63,630 bases of DNA from an uncultured Actinomycetes bacterium (lineage in GTDB: Bacteria; Actinomycetota; Thermoleophilia; RBG-16-64-13). A model generated the notes under the pieces. The model was given only the letters and a program-made list of their open reading frames with translations, did not search any database and was not told the DNA's origin. Of this stretch, positions 1-7,831 are shown piece after piece. Made by a program: the position numbers and the translations under genes. The DNA is taken from NCBI GenBank assembly GCA_903873715.1, contig CAIQPS010000024.1:1-63630 (forward strand), given 5' to 3'. Each line of letters begins with the position of its first letter. The stretch's first letter is position 1.

Positions 1-1718
1 GCGTTGTGGAACACCTTGTGCAGCACCGTCTTGCTCGAGCATATGTGGTTGGGGATGTACTCCGCGTAGGTCTCGCCGGCGACACCTTCCGCCAAGTCGA
101 GGCTGGTGATCTCCAGGCAGATGCGGTGGCCGCGCTCGAACAGGTTGGCCGTCGAGAGGATCTCCACCCGGTATTCGTTCACCTCGCCCGGGACCACCGG
201 CTCGATATCCTGCGGGCTGAGCGTGTGCCACGGCTTCCAAGGCTTGGTGCGGACCGGGTCCAGCTTGCGGCGCGAGGCTTTGAGCCAACCGCGGGTGAGT
301 TCCCGCTCGGGCAGGTTTGCGGGGATCTCCCGCTCGCCGGGACGGGCCGTCTGCACCGACACGTCGGGGCCGAGGTCCTTGAGGATGACGATCCAGTTGG
401 TGTCGTCCTCGTCCAGGGACGCCCAGAAGGTCAGCGAGATGGGGCCGGCGATGAGCACCGGGTCGGCCAGCGGCTCGGTGACGTAGCGGAGCTTCTCGAT
501 GGTGTTGGTCTGGGTCGGGGGCATCTGCACGAAGGCGTCCGGCGGCTCGTTGATGTAGGTGTGGGCGGCCGGGAGATGGCCCTTGGTGCTGAGCTTCTCC
601 CAGCTGTGCAGGTAGAACTTGGTCCACTCGGTCTCGGGGACCGGCCAGCCGTCGAAGGTGCGCCACTTGTTCTCACCCTGGATCCACAGCTTCACCGCCG
701 GGTCCTTGTCGACGCCGTTGTCGATGCCCTTCAACCAGTGGTCGTACCAGCGGATGATCTCGTCGTGCCACGCGTGCAGCGGGCGCTCGGCGTGGGCCGG
801 CGGCGTCGCGAACAGGTGCTTGTGCGGTTGGTCGACGCCCGCGAAGAAGCCCTGGGCCCCCTGCCAGTGCATCTTGTAGGTGTAGGCCCCCTCGAAAGCC
901 CCGCAGACGAACGGGATCTTGATCTTCTTGAAGATCTCCTCGGTGGCCTCGATGGTCCCCGGCCGCTCGAACGGGAACAGCATGGGATAGAACATCCCGG
1001 CGTCGCGCTGGCCGCGCATGACGAGGACGTTGTAGAGGTTCACGTACATCATGTAATCGGGGTCCTGCATCGCCCGCTGCCAGGCTTCCTCCACCGGCGG
1101 CGGCAGTTCCGGCGGCAGGCCGATGTGCGTGCGCAGCGAGTTGAACAAGCCGATGTGGTAGGGCATGGTCTGGAGCACGCCCCCCGGGTGCTGGTCGCGG
1201 AAGCCCTCGAGGCCGCCGTAGCAACCGCCGGAGTCGAACGGGAAGATCGCCTTGAGCGCCGGGTGGCCCTGGGCGGCGGCCCGCCACTGCTCCGCCGCGA
1301 ACGCGGAGATGCCCACCATGCCCACGTTGCCGTCGCACCAGGGCTGCTGGGTGATCCACTCGATGGTGTCGTAGTGGTCCCATTCGTCGCCCACGAACAG
1401 CTCGCCCTCGGACTTGTGACCCCCGCGCACCTGGCCGATCACGTGGACGTAGCCGTTGGCCACGAACCGCTTGGAGTCGCCGCCCTCGATGACCCCGTAC
1501 CACTGGGTGCTCCACGCCGGCTGGCCCACCTTGAGGTTCTCGGCCACCTCGACACGCTGCAGGTCCTTGTTGTGCATCGCGCAGGTGTACAGCACCGGGA
1601 AGGCGCCCGGCGCATCGGGCCGGTAGACGTCCACACGCAGGCTTATGCCGCCGCGCATGGGGACGGCTAGGTCGTATTCCTTGATCATGCTGTCGTAGTA
1701 GCGGCGCTCGTCGGGCAT
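1..1718 (-). CDS. CocE/NonD (X-Pro dipeptidyl-peptidase-like) hydrolase, 3' end cut by window
   Basis: An alpha/beta-hydrolase of the CocE/NonD family, which hydrolyses esters or N-terminal dipeptides; the substrate is unknown. The frame is open from ATG 1718 to the left edge, giving at least 572 residues of a family usually about 550-650 long. The N-terminus reads MPDERRYYDSMIKEYDLAVP, followed by a stretch typical of the family core. The nucleophile region is WCDG-NVGMVGIS with Ser138; the usual GxSYxG is changed to GISAFAAEQW, so the elbow is slightly atypical. The last visible residues (TVLHKVFHN) resemble the end of the C-terminal beta-sandwich, so little is missing. GGAGGA lies five bases before the ATG. 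It follows the large regulator on the same strand after about 210 bp. Confidence 0.85.
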   Translation of the reverse strand, partial: MPDERRYYDSMIKEYDLAVPMRGGISLRVDVYRPDAPGAFPVLYTCAMHNKDLQRVEVAENLKVGQPAWSTQWYGVIEGGDSKRFVANGYVHVIGQVRGGHKSEGELFVGDEWDHYDTIEWITQQPWCDGNVGMVGISAFAAEQWRAAAQGHPALKAIFPFDSGGCYGGLEGFRDQHPGGVLQTMPYHIGLFNSLRTHIGLPPELPPPVEEAWQRAMQDPDYMMYVNLYNVLVMRGQRDAGMFYPMLFPFERPGTIEATEEIFKKIKIPFVCGAFEGAYTYKMHWQGAQGFFAGVDQPHKHLFATPPAHAERPLHAWHDEIIRWYDHWLKGIDNGVDKDPAVKLWIQGENKWRTFDGWPVPETEWTKFYLHSWEKLSTKGHLPAAHTYINEPPDAFVQMPPTQTNTIEKLRYVTEPLADPVLIAGPISLTFWASLDEDDTNWIVILKDLGPDVSVQTARPGEREIPANLPERELTRGWLKASRRKLDPVRTKPWKPWHTLSPQDIEPVVPGEVNEYRVEILSTANLFERGHRICLEITSLDLAEGVAGETYAEYIPNHICSSKTVLHKVFHN

Positions 1719-1930
1719 GGTGTCCTCCGGGAGCTGGGGCCGGCCCGCAGCCGCACCCCGCCTGTTCTTTTTGTCGTTCATTAATATCACGCTGTCTGAT
1801 GTTCTCGTTCCACGGCGCTGCGGGCCGAGGCGCTCGGACGACCGTTCCCGTGGTGGGCGCTGCTCATGGTGTCAGGATTGGCGTCTGCCCCGTTCTGGGC
1901 GAGCGTGCGGGCGGTCGTGCGGGCCGGCGT

Positions 1931-4900
1931 CTAGAGGTAGCCGTGTCCGCTCGCGACGGTGAGGAGGCGCTCTGCTGCGGAGGTCCATTCGCGGCCGGCG
2001 GGAACGGAGGGCCCGCACAGGCGGAGCAGCTGTTCTTCCACCTCCTGAGGCATCCTCTGTTGCGACGGATCGAGTATTGCACCCGCCTGCCGCGCCACCG
2101 CGTCGTGGTCCGCTTTGCTCGCGCCCAGTCCGAGGACGGTCCACCGGACCTGCCACTCGAGCGGAGAACGGGCATCCGTCTCCTCCAGTTCTGACAGACC
2201 GGCGTCCGCCAGTTCGGCCGCCCGGCGGTGGTCCCCCTTCCTCCACGCCACCCACGAGAGGTTGCCTCGAGCGTGAGCCACGTACCGCACCGTCTGCTGG
2301 GACTCCTGAGCTATCGCGACACTGCGCTCGGCGTATTCGGCGACCTTTCCGGCATCGCCGTGCAGCCGGTGCCACATCGTCAGCCCACCGAGTGCCTCGA
2401 GTTCGTGGACCGGATGCCGGTATTCCTCGGCCAACCGCAGGTAGTGGGCCAGCAGGCCGCGCGACCGTTCGCGCTCGCTGACCGATGCCAGCAAGGACAT
2501 CGCCAGGACCTGCTCGGCGAGAAGGAGGCAGGCCGGCGAGCCTATCGCGCGATAGCTGGCCGAGCAGCGCCGGGCGACCTCCAGCGCATCGTCGTCGAGC
2601 ACGAGCCGCTGGGTCTGCCAAAGACAGGAGACGAGAAGATCCTCGTATCTGGCCTTGTGCAGAGGATTGCCGCTTCGCGACACGGCCTGTTCCAACTCCT
2701 TGGCCGCTCTCTCCAACCTGTCGGTCTCCCCCATCTGGAAGAGGCAGTCGGCGGATGCCAGCCGTATCTCCAGCCATTCCTCCAACCATTCCCGATCGTC
2801 CGTAACCGCCGGCGCCGCCCCGAGGAGCGCTTCCGCCTCGGCCAGGGCGACCGCGGCTTTGAGCGGATGCGCGCGCCACGCGAATTCGGCACCCTGCTTC
2901 CGCCTGAGACGCGCGCCGCGGATCCTCTCTGCCGGAGGCAGCCTCTGGAACGCCTGCTCGTACGCGTCTATCGCCCCGGACAGATCGGCGGTGAACCCGA
3001 GGGTCTCCCCAAGTTGCTCGTAGATGCCGGCCACGTAACCCGGATCGCGCATCGGCGAACCGGAGGGCAGCAGCGAGAGAGTCTCGAGGCCTCGTCTCCA
3101 GTGGTCGCGCGCATCTTCCCACCCATATCTGGACATCGCGGCGCGCGCCGCCTCGAAGGAGAAGTGCGCGGCCTTCTCGGCGAACCCCAGACCGGCGGCC
3201 GCCCAGCAATGCCGGGCCAGTTCCCCTGCCCAGAGGTCCGAGGCCTCACCGTGAGCGCGCTCGAGGCTCTCGGCCACGCGGGCATGGAGACGAGCATGCT
3301 CCGCCGGCGGCGTCTCGGCATGGATGATCTCCTGGAACAGGCCGTGGGTGAAGGCCCACCGGTCCGGATCGTCGTCCCTGGGCCTCACCAGGCCGGCCAG
3401 CATGGCCTCGTACAGCGACTCGGCGGCTTCAGGACCAGGCACCCCCGCCGCCTCGGCGAGCTCAGGCACCCTGAACTCGGTCCCGAAGGTGGCGGCCAAC
3501 TCGAGGATCCGACGGCATGCAGCGCTCACCTCGGACAGTTGCGTGTTGACGATCTGCTTGACGCCCTCGCTGGACCCGAGATGGAGGGCTTCCAGATCCG
3601 CCGCGCAGAGCCCCGGGCGGGCGGACATCAGGCGGAGGAGCTGCGCCACCAGGAACGGGTTGCCGTCGGTCTTCTGGTGCACCGCGGCCGCCAGACGGTC
3701 GCTCTCCTGCTCGAACCCGGCCTGCTGCACCAGATGTGCGATATCGGGCCCGGACAGAGGCCCGAGGGTGAGGACGGACGCGTCGTGCAGGCGCACGAGA
3801 TCGGCGAGAAGATCGGCGACGGGGCCCGTGGACGAGGTGGGAGACGGGCGGTAGGTGACCACGATCATAAGTGGAAGGTCGCGGAGCGTCTGCACGGCGT
3901 GCCGCAGCGCCAACAGGGATGATTGGTCGCTCTCTTGGAGATCGTCCAGAAACAGGCAGAACACGCCGGACTCGGCCCGCTCCCGGACGGCCCTGCCGAG
4001 CCTTTCCAGGCGATGCCTCCGCGCGAAGACCTTGTCGTCGGGATGGAGCCCGGGACCTGCGTAGAGGGCGGGAGCGGAGGGCGCACCCGGCGGCGCGTGC
4101 GGGCGCTCCCCGCCGGCGATCTGGGCGGTCCACAGTTCGTAGAGAGGCGCCACGGACGACCGGCGGCAGGTGGCCCAGTACGTCGCCACCCCGGCGGCCG
4201 CCGCCTGCAGCTCGAACTCCTCGGCCAGCCTCGTCTTGCCGATGCCGGCCTCACCCGCGACAGCGACCGCGCCCACCTGCCCTTGCCGGACGGCGGCCAA
4301 TACTCCGGCGAGCGTGTGCATCTCGGAGTCACGCCCGACGAACGGGGGCGCGGCATGGCGGTGGCGAGGCATGGCGGCCGGGCCGGCCTCCCCGGTGCCG
4401 GGACGCGCGACCGGGAGTGTGGAAGCGAGCCGGTATCCGACCCTCCGGACGGTCTCTATCATCTCGAGGCCGCTCGCCTCGGCGCGCAGTTTCTTGCGCA
4501 GGTTGTTCAAGTGGACGGTCACGAGCCGCATGTCCCCGTAGTCGTAGCCCCATACCGCTTCGAACAGTTGCTGCCTGCTCCACACCCGGGCGGGGTGACG
4601 GACGAAGTGGGTGAGCAGTTCGAACTCCTTGGGGGTGAGGTCGAGCGGCCTCCCGAACAGAGAGGCGGAGTGCCGGACCGGGTCGATGTCGAGGCCGCCT
4701 ACGCTGACGGCGGAGCCCGAACCGACCGTCGCCCGCCCATCCGGCTCGGGTGTCCCTCCCGCGGCTACCCGCTCGATGGCCTCCGGCAAGTCGTCTATCT
4801 CGAGCGTCTGTTCGACCACGAGCAGCGGGACGCGTCGCGAATCGGCCGCGAGCCGCAGTCGGCTCATCTCCTCAGCCGGGAACGGACCGGTACGGACGAC

Positions 4901-5059
4901 CACGACCGCGGGGGCGTTCTTGGTGAGATGACGCTCGGCCGTCTTCGGATCGAGCACCGACAGGACCGAGTAGCCGGCGTCCTTCAGGAGGCGGGCGATG
5001 GGCTCCTGGGAGTCGAGGCCGGCCACGACGACGATCCGCATCAACGATCGGTCGCTCAT
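1931..5059 (-). CDS. Large transcriptional regulator: receiver-like, OmpR-type winged helix, AAA ATPase and helical repeats
   Basis: About 1042 residues. The N-terminal ~100 residues look like a response-regulator receiver fold (MRIVVVAG onward), but the phospho-acceptor strand reads AVVVVRTG with no aspartate, so phosphorylation is unlikely. Residues ~120-215 form an OmpR/PhoB winged helix (LTPKEFELL, WSRQQLFEAVWG, RRVGYRL). A STAND/MalT-like ATPase follows, with Walker A GEAGIGKT and Walker B CLFLDDLQ, then a long TPR-like helical region to the C-terminus. This is the logic of ATP-dependent activators such as AfsR, but without the BTAD domain of SARPs. ATG 5059 is chosen over an upstream GTG at 5140; ATG 5041, at the first receiver strand, is also possible. 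Likely targets are the adjacent exporter, dioxygenase and hydrolase genes (inference). Confidence 0.85.
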   Translation of the reverse strand: MSDRSLMRIVVVAGLDSQEPIARLLKDAGYSVLSVLDPKTAERHLTKNAPAVVVVRTGPFPAEEMSRLRLAADSRRVPLLVVEQTLEIDDLPEAIERVAAGGTPEPDGRATVGSGSAVSVGGLDIDPVRHSASLFGRPLDLTPKEFELLTHFVRHPARVWSRQQLFEAVWGYDYGDMRLVTVHLNNLRKKLRAEASGLEMIETVRRVGYRLASTLPVARPGTGEAGPAAMPRHRHAAPPFVGRDSEMHTLAGVLAAVRQGQVGAVAVAGEAGIGKTRLAEEFELQAAAAGVATYWATCRRSSVAPLYELWTAQIAGGERPHAPPGAPSAPALYAGPGLHPDDKVFARRHRLERLGRAVRERAESGVFCLFLDDLQESDQSSLLALRHAVQTLRDLPLMIVVTYRPSPTSSTGPVADLLADLVRLHDASVLTLGPLSGPDIAHLVQQAGFEQESDRLAAAVHQKTDGNPFLVAQLLRLMSARPGLCAADLEALHLGSSEGVKQIVNTQLSEVSAACRRILELAATFGTEFRVPELAEAAGVPGPEAAESLYEAMLAGLVRPRDDDPDRWAFTHGLFQEIIHAETPPAEHARLHARVAESLERAHGEASDLWAGELARHCWAAAGLGFAEKAAHFSFEAARAAMSRYGWEDARDHWRRGLETLSLLPSGSPMRDPGYVAGIYEQLGETLGFTADLSGAIDAYEQAFQRLPPAERIRGARLRRKQGAEFAWRAHPLKAAVALAEAEALLGAAPAVTDDREWLEEWLEIRLASADCLFQMGETDRLERAAKELEQAVSRSGNPLHKARYEDLLVSCLWQTQRLVLDDDALEVARRCSASYRAIGSPACLLLAEQVLAMSLLASVSERERSRGLLAHYLRLAEEYRHPVHELEALGGLTMWHRLHGDAGKVAEYAERSVAIAQESQQTVRYVAHARGNLSWVAWRKGDHRRAAELADAGLSELEETDARSPLEWQVRWTVLGLGASKADHDAVARQAGAILDPSQQRMPQEVEEQLLRLCGPSVPAGREWTSAAERLLTVASGHGYL

Positions 5060-5215
5060 CTCTTGAGCATATCCCTGGACGAGGGGGGACGCCACAGGAT
5101 GTTGCGGCGGATGCCTCCACGGGCGGCGGCAGCGATTCACCGGCGCGGCGCAGCCCGGCGCGCCGCTGGAGGCACGGGCTGCTCGGGCGCCGCGAGCGGC
5201 ACCGGGCGGCGCGGC

Positions 5216-6028
5216 TCAGGCGCCGGCGCCCCACAGGAAGGCCACGCACCTCTTGCCGGCGATGGAGTCGTCGAAGACCGTCTCCCCCGGGCCTCCCGCC
5301 ATGGCCGCGCAGACATGCACGGGCAGCAGGTGCTCCGAGCGCGGGTGGACGTAGCGCGCCGCGGGCGCTTCCTCCCAATGGATAAGCCGGCGCTCCCTCT
5401 CGGCCTCGGAGTGCGGACCGGTGCAGGTGTCGACGAGCCAGTCCTGGAAGCCGTCGTTGGCCTCGTCCTTCGGGTCGCCTCTACCGAAGGTGAAGGCGCC
5501 GAGGTTGTGGAACGACGACCCGGAGCCGGCCACCAGGATGTCTTCCCCGGCGAGGCCGCGCAGCGCCTTGCCCAGGGCCAGGTGTGCGGCAGGGTCCAGG
5601 CCCCGGACGAGAGACAGCTGCAGGCAGGGGATGTCCGCCTCCGGGTACATCAGCTTGAGCGGGATGAACAGGCCGTGGTCGAACCCCCGGTGGGCGTCGA
5701 TCCGCGTGGGGATACCGTGCTCCTGGAGCAGGCCGGATACCCGCTCGGCCAGGACCGGAGCTCCGGGCGCGGGGTAGGTGACCTCGTACGATTCCGGCGG
5801 GAAGCCGTAGTAGTCGTACAAGAGGCCGGGCGCAGCGCCGCCTTGCAGGGTCGTGACCGCCTCCTCCCAGTGGGCGCTGACCACCAGGATCGCCGAAGGC
5901 TTGGGGAACCGCTGAGGCAGCGCGGTCATGAACTCCACCATCGCTTGATGGCTGGGGTCGCCGAGGATCGGGAGCGGGCCGCCGCCGTGGGAGAAGTAGA
6001 CGATCCGCGCGCGGCTCATGTCGATCAT
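5216..6028 (-). CDS. DODA-type extradiol ring-cleavage dioxygenase family protein
   Basis: About 270 residues, the usual length of the class III extradiol LigB/YgiD (4,5-DOPA dioxygenase) family. Putative metal-ligand histidines sit in family positions: FSHGGGPLPIL near the N-terminus, SAHWEE, AHRGFDHGLFIPL and GSGSSFHNLG. The family opens catechol-type rings with a non-haem metal and O2; the substrate here cannot be told. The ATG at 6028 overlaps the TGA of the upstream MFS gene as ATGA, which favours translational coupling. A second ATG at 6019 has better spacing from GGGAGG and may be the true start. Pairing with an exporter suggests handling of an aromatic compound or toxin. Confidence 0.85.
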   Translation of the reverse strand: MIDMSRARIVYFSHGGGPLPILGDPSHQAMVEFMTALPQRFPKPSAILVVSAHWEEAVTTLQGGAAPGLLYDYYGFPPESYEVTYPAPGAPVLAERVSGLLQEHGIPTRIDAHRGFDHGLFIPLKLMYPEADIPCLQLSLVRGLDPAAHLALGKALRGLAGEDILVAGSGSSFHNLGAFTFGRGDPKDEANDGFQDWLVDTCTGPHSEAERERRLIHWEEAPAARYVHPRSEHLLPVHVCAAMAGGPGETVFDDSIAGKRCVAFLWGAGA

Positions 6029-7707
6029 GCCTCCCTGTGTTGCCCGATATGACGTCCGATGCTGATGGAGAACGGTATCGACAGCAGTGCGAAGATGGCC
6101 CCCGCGTAGTAGGGCCAATGGAAGGCGCCGGCGATGCGGTCCTTGAATATCTTGCCGAGCGCGGCGCCCAACTGGGCCTGCATCTGCGCCTGCGCCGACC
6201 CGGGAGCGGCCTGCGGCGCGCCCGCGAAGATGTCGATCTTCTTCCCCTCGCCCATCCCGGAACCGCCGGCGTTGGCGGCGGCCGCCTTGTCGATGGCCGC
6301 GATGATCTGCTGTTTGGCGACATCCGGGATCTGGCTCTGAGAGGTCACGTACGCCTTGGCTTCGGCGACCGCGGTGTTCGTGGCGTTGGAGATGGTGAAG
6401 GTGAAGATGGCCACCAGCACGGCCACGCCCAGCACGAACCCGAACTGCCGCCCGGTGTTCAGCACGCCCGATCCCACGCCGCGCGAACGGTCGGGCAGCG
6501 ACCCCATCCCGGCCGCGGTCAGCGCCGGCATCGCGAAGGCGAACCCGGCCCCGGTGATCACGATGCGCCAGGAGACGTCACCGAGCGACGACTCCCCGTT
6601 CAACTGGGCCAGCAGCACCAGCGACGCGGCGAACAACAGCCCTCCGATGGCGGCCAGGATCGCCGGCCCGATCTTCTCCAGCAGTTTCCCCAGGAACGGC
6701 CCGAGCACGAGCCCCACGGCCGGCATCGGCGTGACGGCCAACGCTGCCCTCAACTCCGTGTATCCGAGGACGTTCACCATGTAGATGACGATGAGGAAGA
6801 TCGCCCCGCCCACCGCAGTCCCGATGAAGAACATCGAACCGGTGGCAGACACGAACGACCGGATTCGGAACAGGCGCAGGTTGAGCATGGGCGAGCGGGC
6901 CTTCGATTCCCAGAGCCCGAACCCGCCGAGGAGCACCACCGACGCGACGAGCAGGGTGATGACCCGCCAGGACGACCACCCCCACTCGTTGCCCTGGATG
7001 AGCCCGAGCGTGAGGGCGAAGAACGCCGCTCCGGACAGGACGATGCCCGGCAGGTCCACGGCACCTTCGCCGGTGGCCCGCTTGTGCTCGGGGACCAGCC
7101 AGAACGTGGCGGCGAGGGCCACGGCCGCGATGGGCACGTTTACGAAGAAGATCCAGTGCCACGAGGCGTATTGGACGAGGACCCCGCCGAGCGTCGGTCC
7201 CACGGCCGCCGCCACCGAGCCCATGACGCCCCAGAGAGCCGTGGCCATCCCGTGCTGATGCCGCGGGAACGCGCTCATGAGGATGGTCAGCGAGACCGGC
7301 ACCATGGCCGCCGCACCGACGGCCTGCCCCACCCGGAACACGATGAGCCAGCCGATGTTCGGGGCCAGGCCGCACGCCAACGAGAAGCCGCCGAACAGCA
7401 CGATGCCGAAGACGAAGATGAGCCGCTGGCCGAAACGGTCGGCGAGGCGGCCGAAGGTCAGGAAGAACACCGCCAACCCGATGTTGTAGGCATTGAGCAC
7501 CCGGGAGACCACGGAGATGCTGGTCTTGAGGTCGATGACCACCGCGGGGATGGCGATGTTGACGATGGTGGAGTCGAGCAGGGCCATGAACATGCCCAAC
7601 GCGACCACGACAAGGATGAACCACTTGCGGGGATGGCCGTTGTCGGCCCCGCCCGGTCCAGGACCGCCTTCACGCGTCCCGCCTGCCACAGCCCCGTCCG
7701 GTCTCAC
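6025..7707 (-). CDS. MFS transporter, DHA2 (EmrB/QacA, 14-helix) family
   Basis: An inner-membrane proton-driven exporter of 560 residues. After a hydrophilic start, the first helix and motif LLDSTIVNIAIP are typical of DHA2 drug exporters, followed by GRLADRFGQR (motif A) and a motif C-like GPTLGGVL. Hydrophobic segments recur to a total of about 14. A long Ala/Gln-rich extramembrane loop (about residues 440-520) precedes the last helix, as in EmrB/QacA relatives. The start is a GTG with AAGGGGAG seven bases upstream. The 3' end overlaps the dioxygenase gene by four bases. Substrate specificity cannot be predicted. Confidence 0.9.
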   Translation of the reverse strand: MRPDGAVAGGTREGGPGPGGADNGHPRKWFILVVVALGMFMALLDSTIVNIAIPAVVIDLKTSISVVSRVLNAYNIGLAVFFLTFGRLADRFGQRLIFVFGIVLFGGFSLACGLAPNIGWLIVFRVGQAVGAAAMVPVSLTILMSAFPRHQHGMATALWGVMGSVAAAVGPTLGGVLVQYASWHWIFFVNVPIAAVALAATFWLVPEHKRATGEGAVDLPGIVLSGAAFFALTLGLIQGNEWGWSSWRVITLLVASVVLLGGFGLWESKARSPMLNLRLFRIRSFVSATGSMFFIGTAVGGAIFLIVIYMVNVLGYTELRAALAVTPMPAVGLVLGPFLGKLLEKIGPAILAAIGGLLFAASLVLLAQLNGESSLGDVSWRIVITGAGFAFAMPALTAAGMGSLPDRSRGVGSGVLNTGRQFGFVLGVAVLVAIFTFTISNATNTAVAEAKAYVTSQSQIPDVAKQQIIAAIDKAAAANAGGSGMGEGKKIDIFAGAPQAAPGSAQAQMQAQLGAALGKIFKDRIAGAFHWPYYAGAIFALLSIPFSISIGRHIGQHREA

Positions 7708-7746
7708 CGCTTGTCTCCCCTTGCCTCTGATGTTGGTCAGCCGCCC

Positions 7747-7752
7747 ATTATA
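7747..7752 (-). promoter_or_regulatory. Putative -10 box of the MFS-dioxygenase operon
   Basis: A perfect TATAAT on the minus strand lies about 40 bases before the GTG start at 7707, immediately after the preceding terminator. No good -35 is visible because the upstream bases belong to the terminator stem. Confidence 0.4.
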
Positions 7753-7756
7753 GCGA

Positions 7757-7784
7757 GAGGCCCCCTCCGGACGGAGGGGGCCTC
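7757..7784 (-). terminator. Terminator of the beta-helix gene
   Basis: Perfect GC-rich stem (GAGGCCCCCTCC / GGAGGGGGCCTC) with a 4-base loop, 48 bases past the stop at 7832. No strong T-run follows on the minus strand. Confidence 0.7.
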
Positions 7785-7831
7785 CCTTCTCACCGAGGCT
7801 CAGAAAGCCCGGCGGAGGTGCACGGTGTCTG

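Noticed and set aside
6-1670. 554-residue plus-strand open frame
   Set aside because: Arg/Val/Asp-rich antisense shadow of the CocE gene, whose minus-strand frame shows recognisable family motifs and a ribosome-binding site.
3923-6052. 709-residue plus-strand open frame
   Set aside because: Crosses three real minus-strand coding regions and gaps, low-complexity composition, no domain; a GC-rich shadow.
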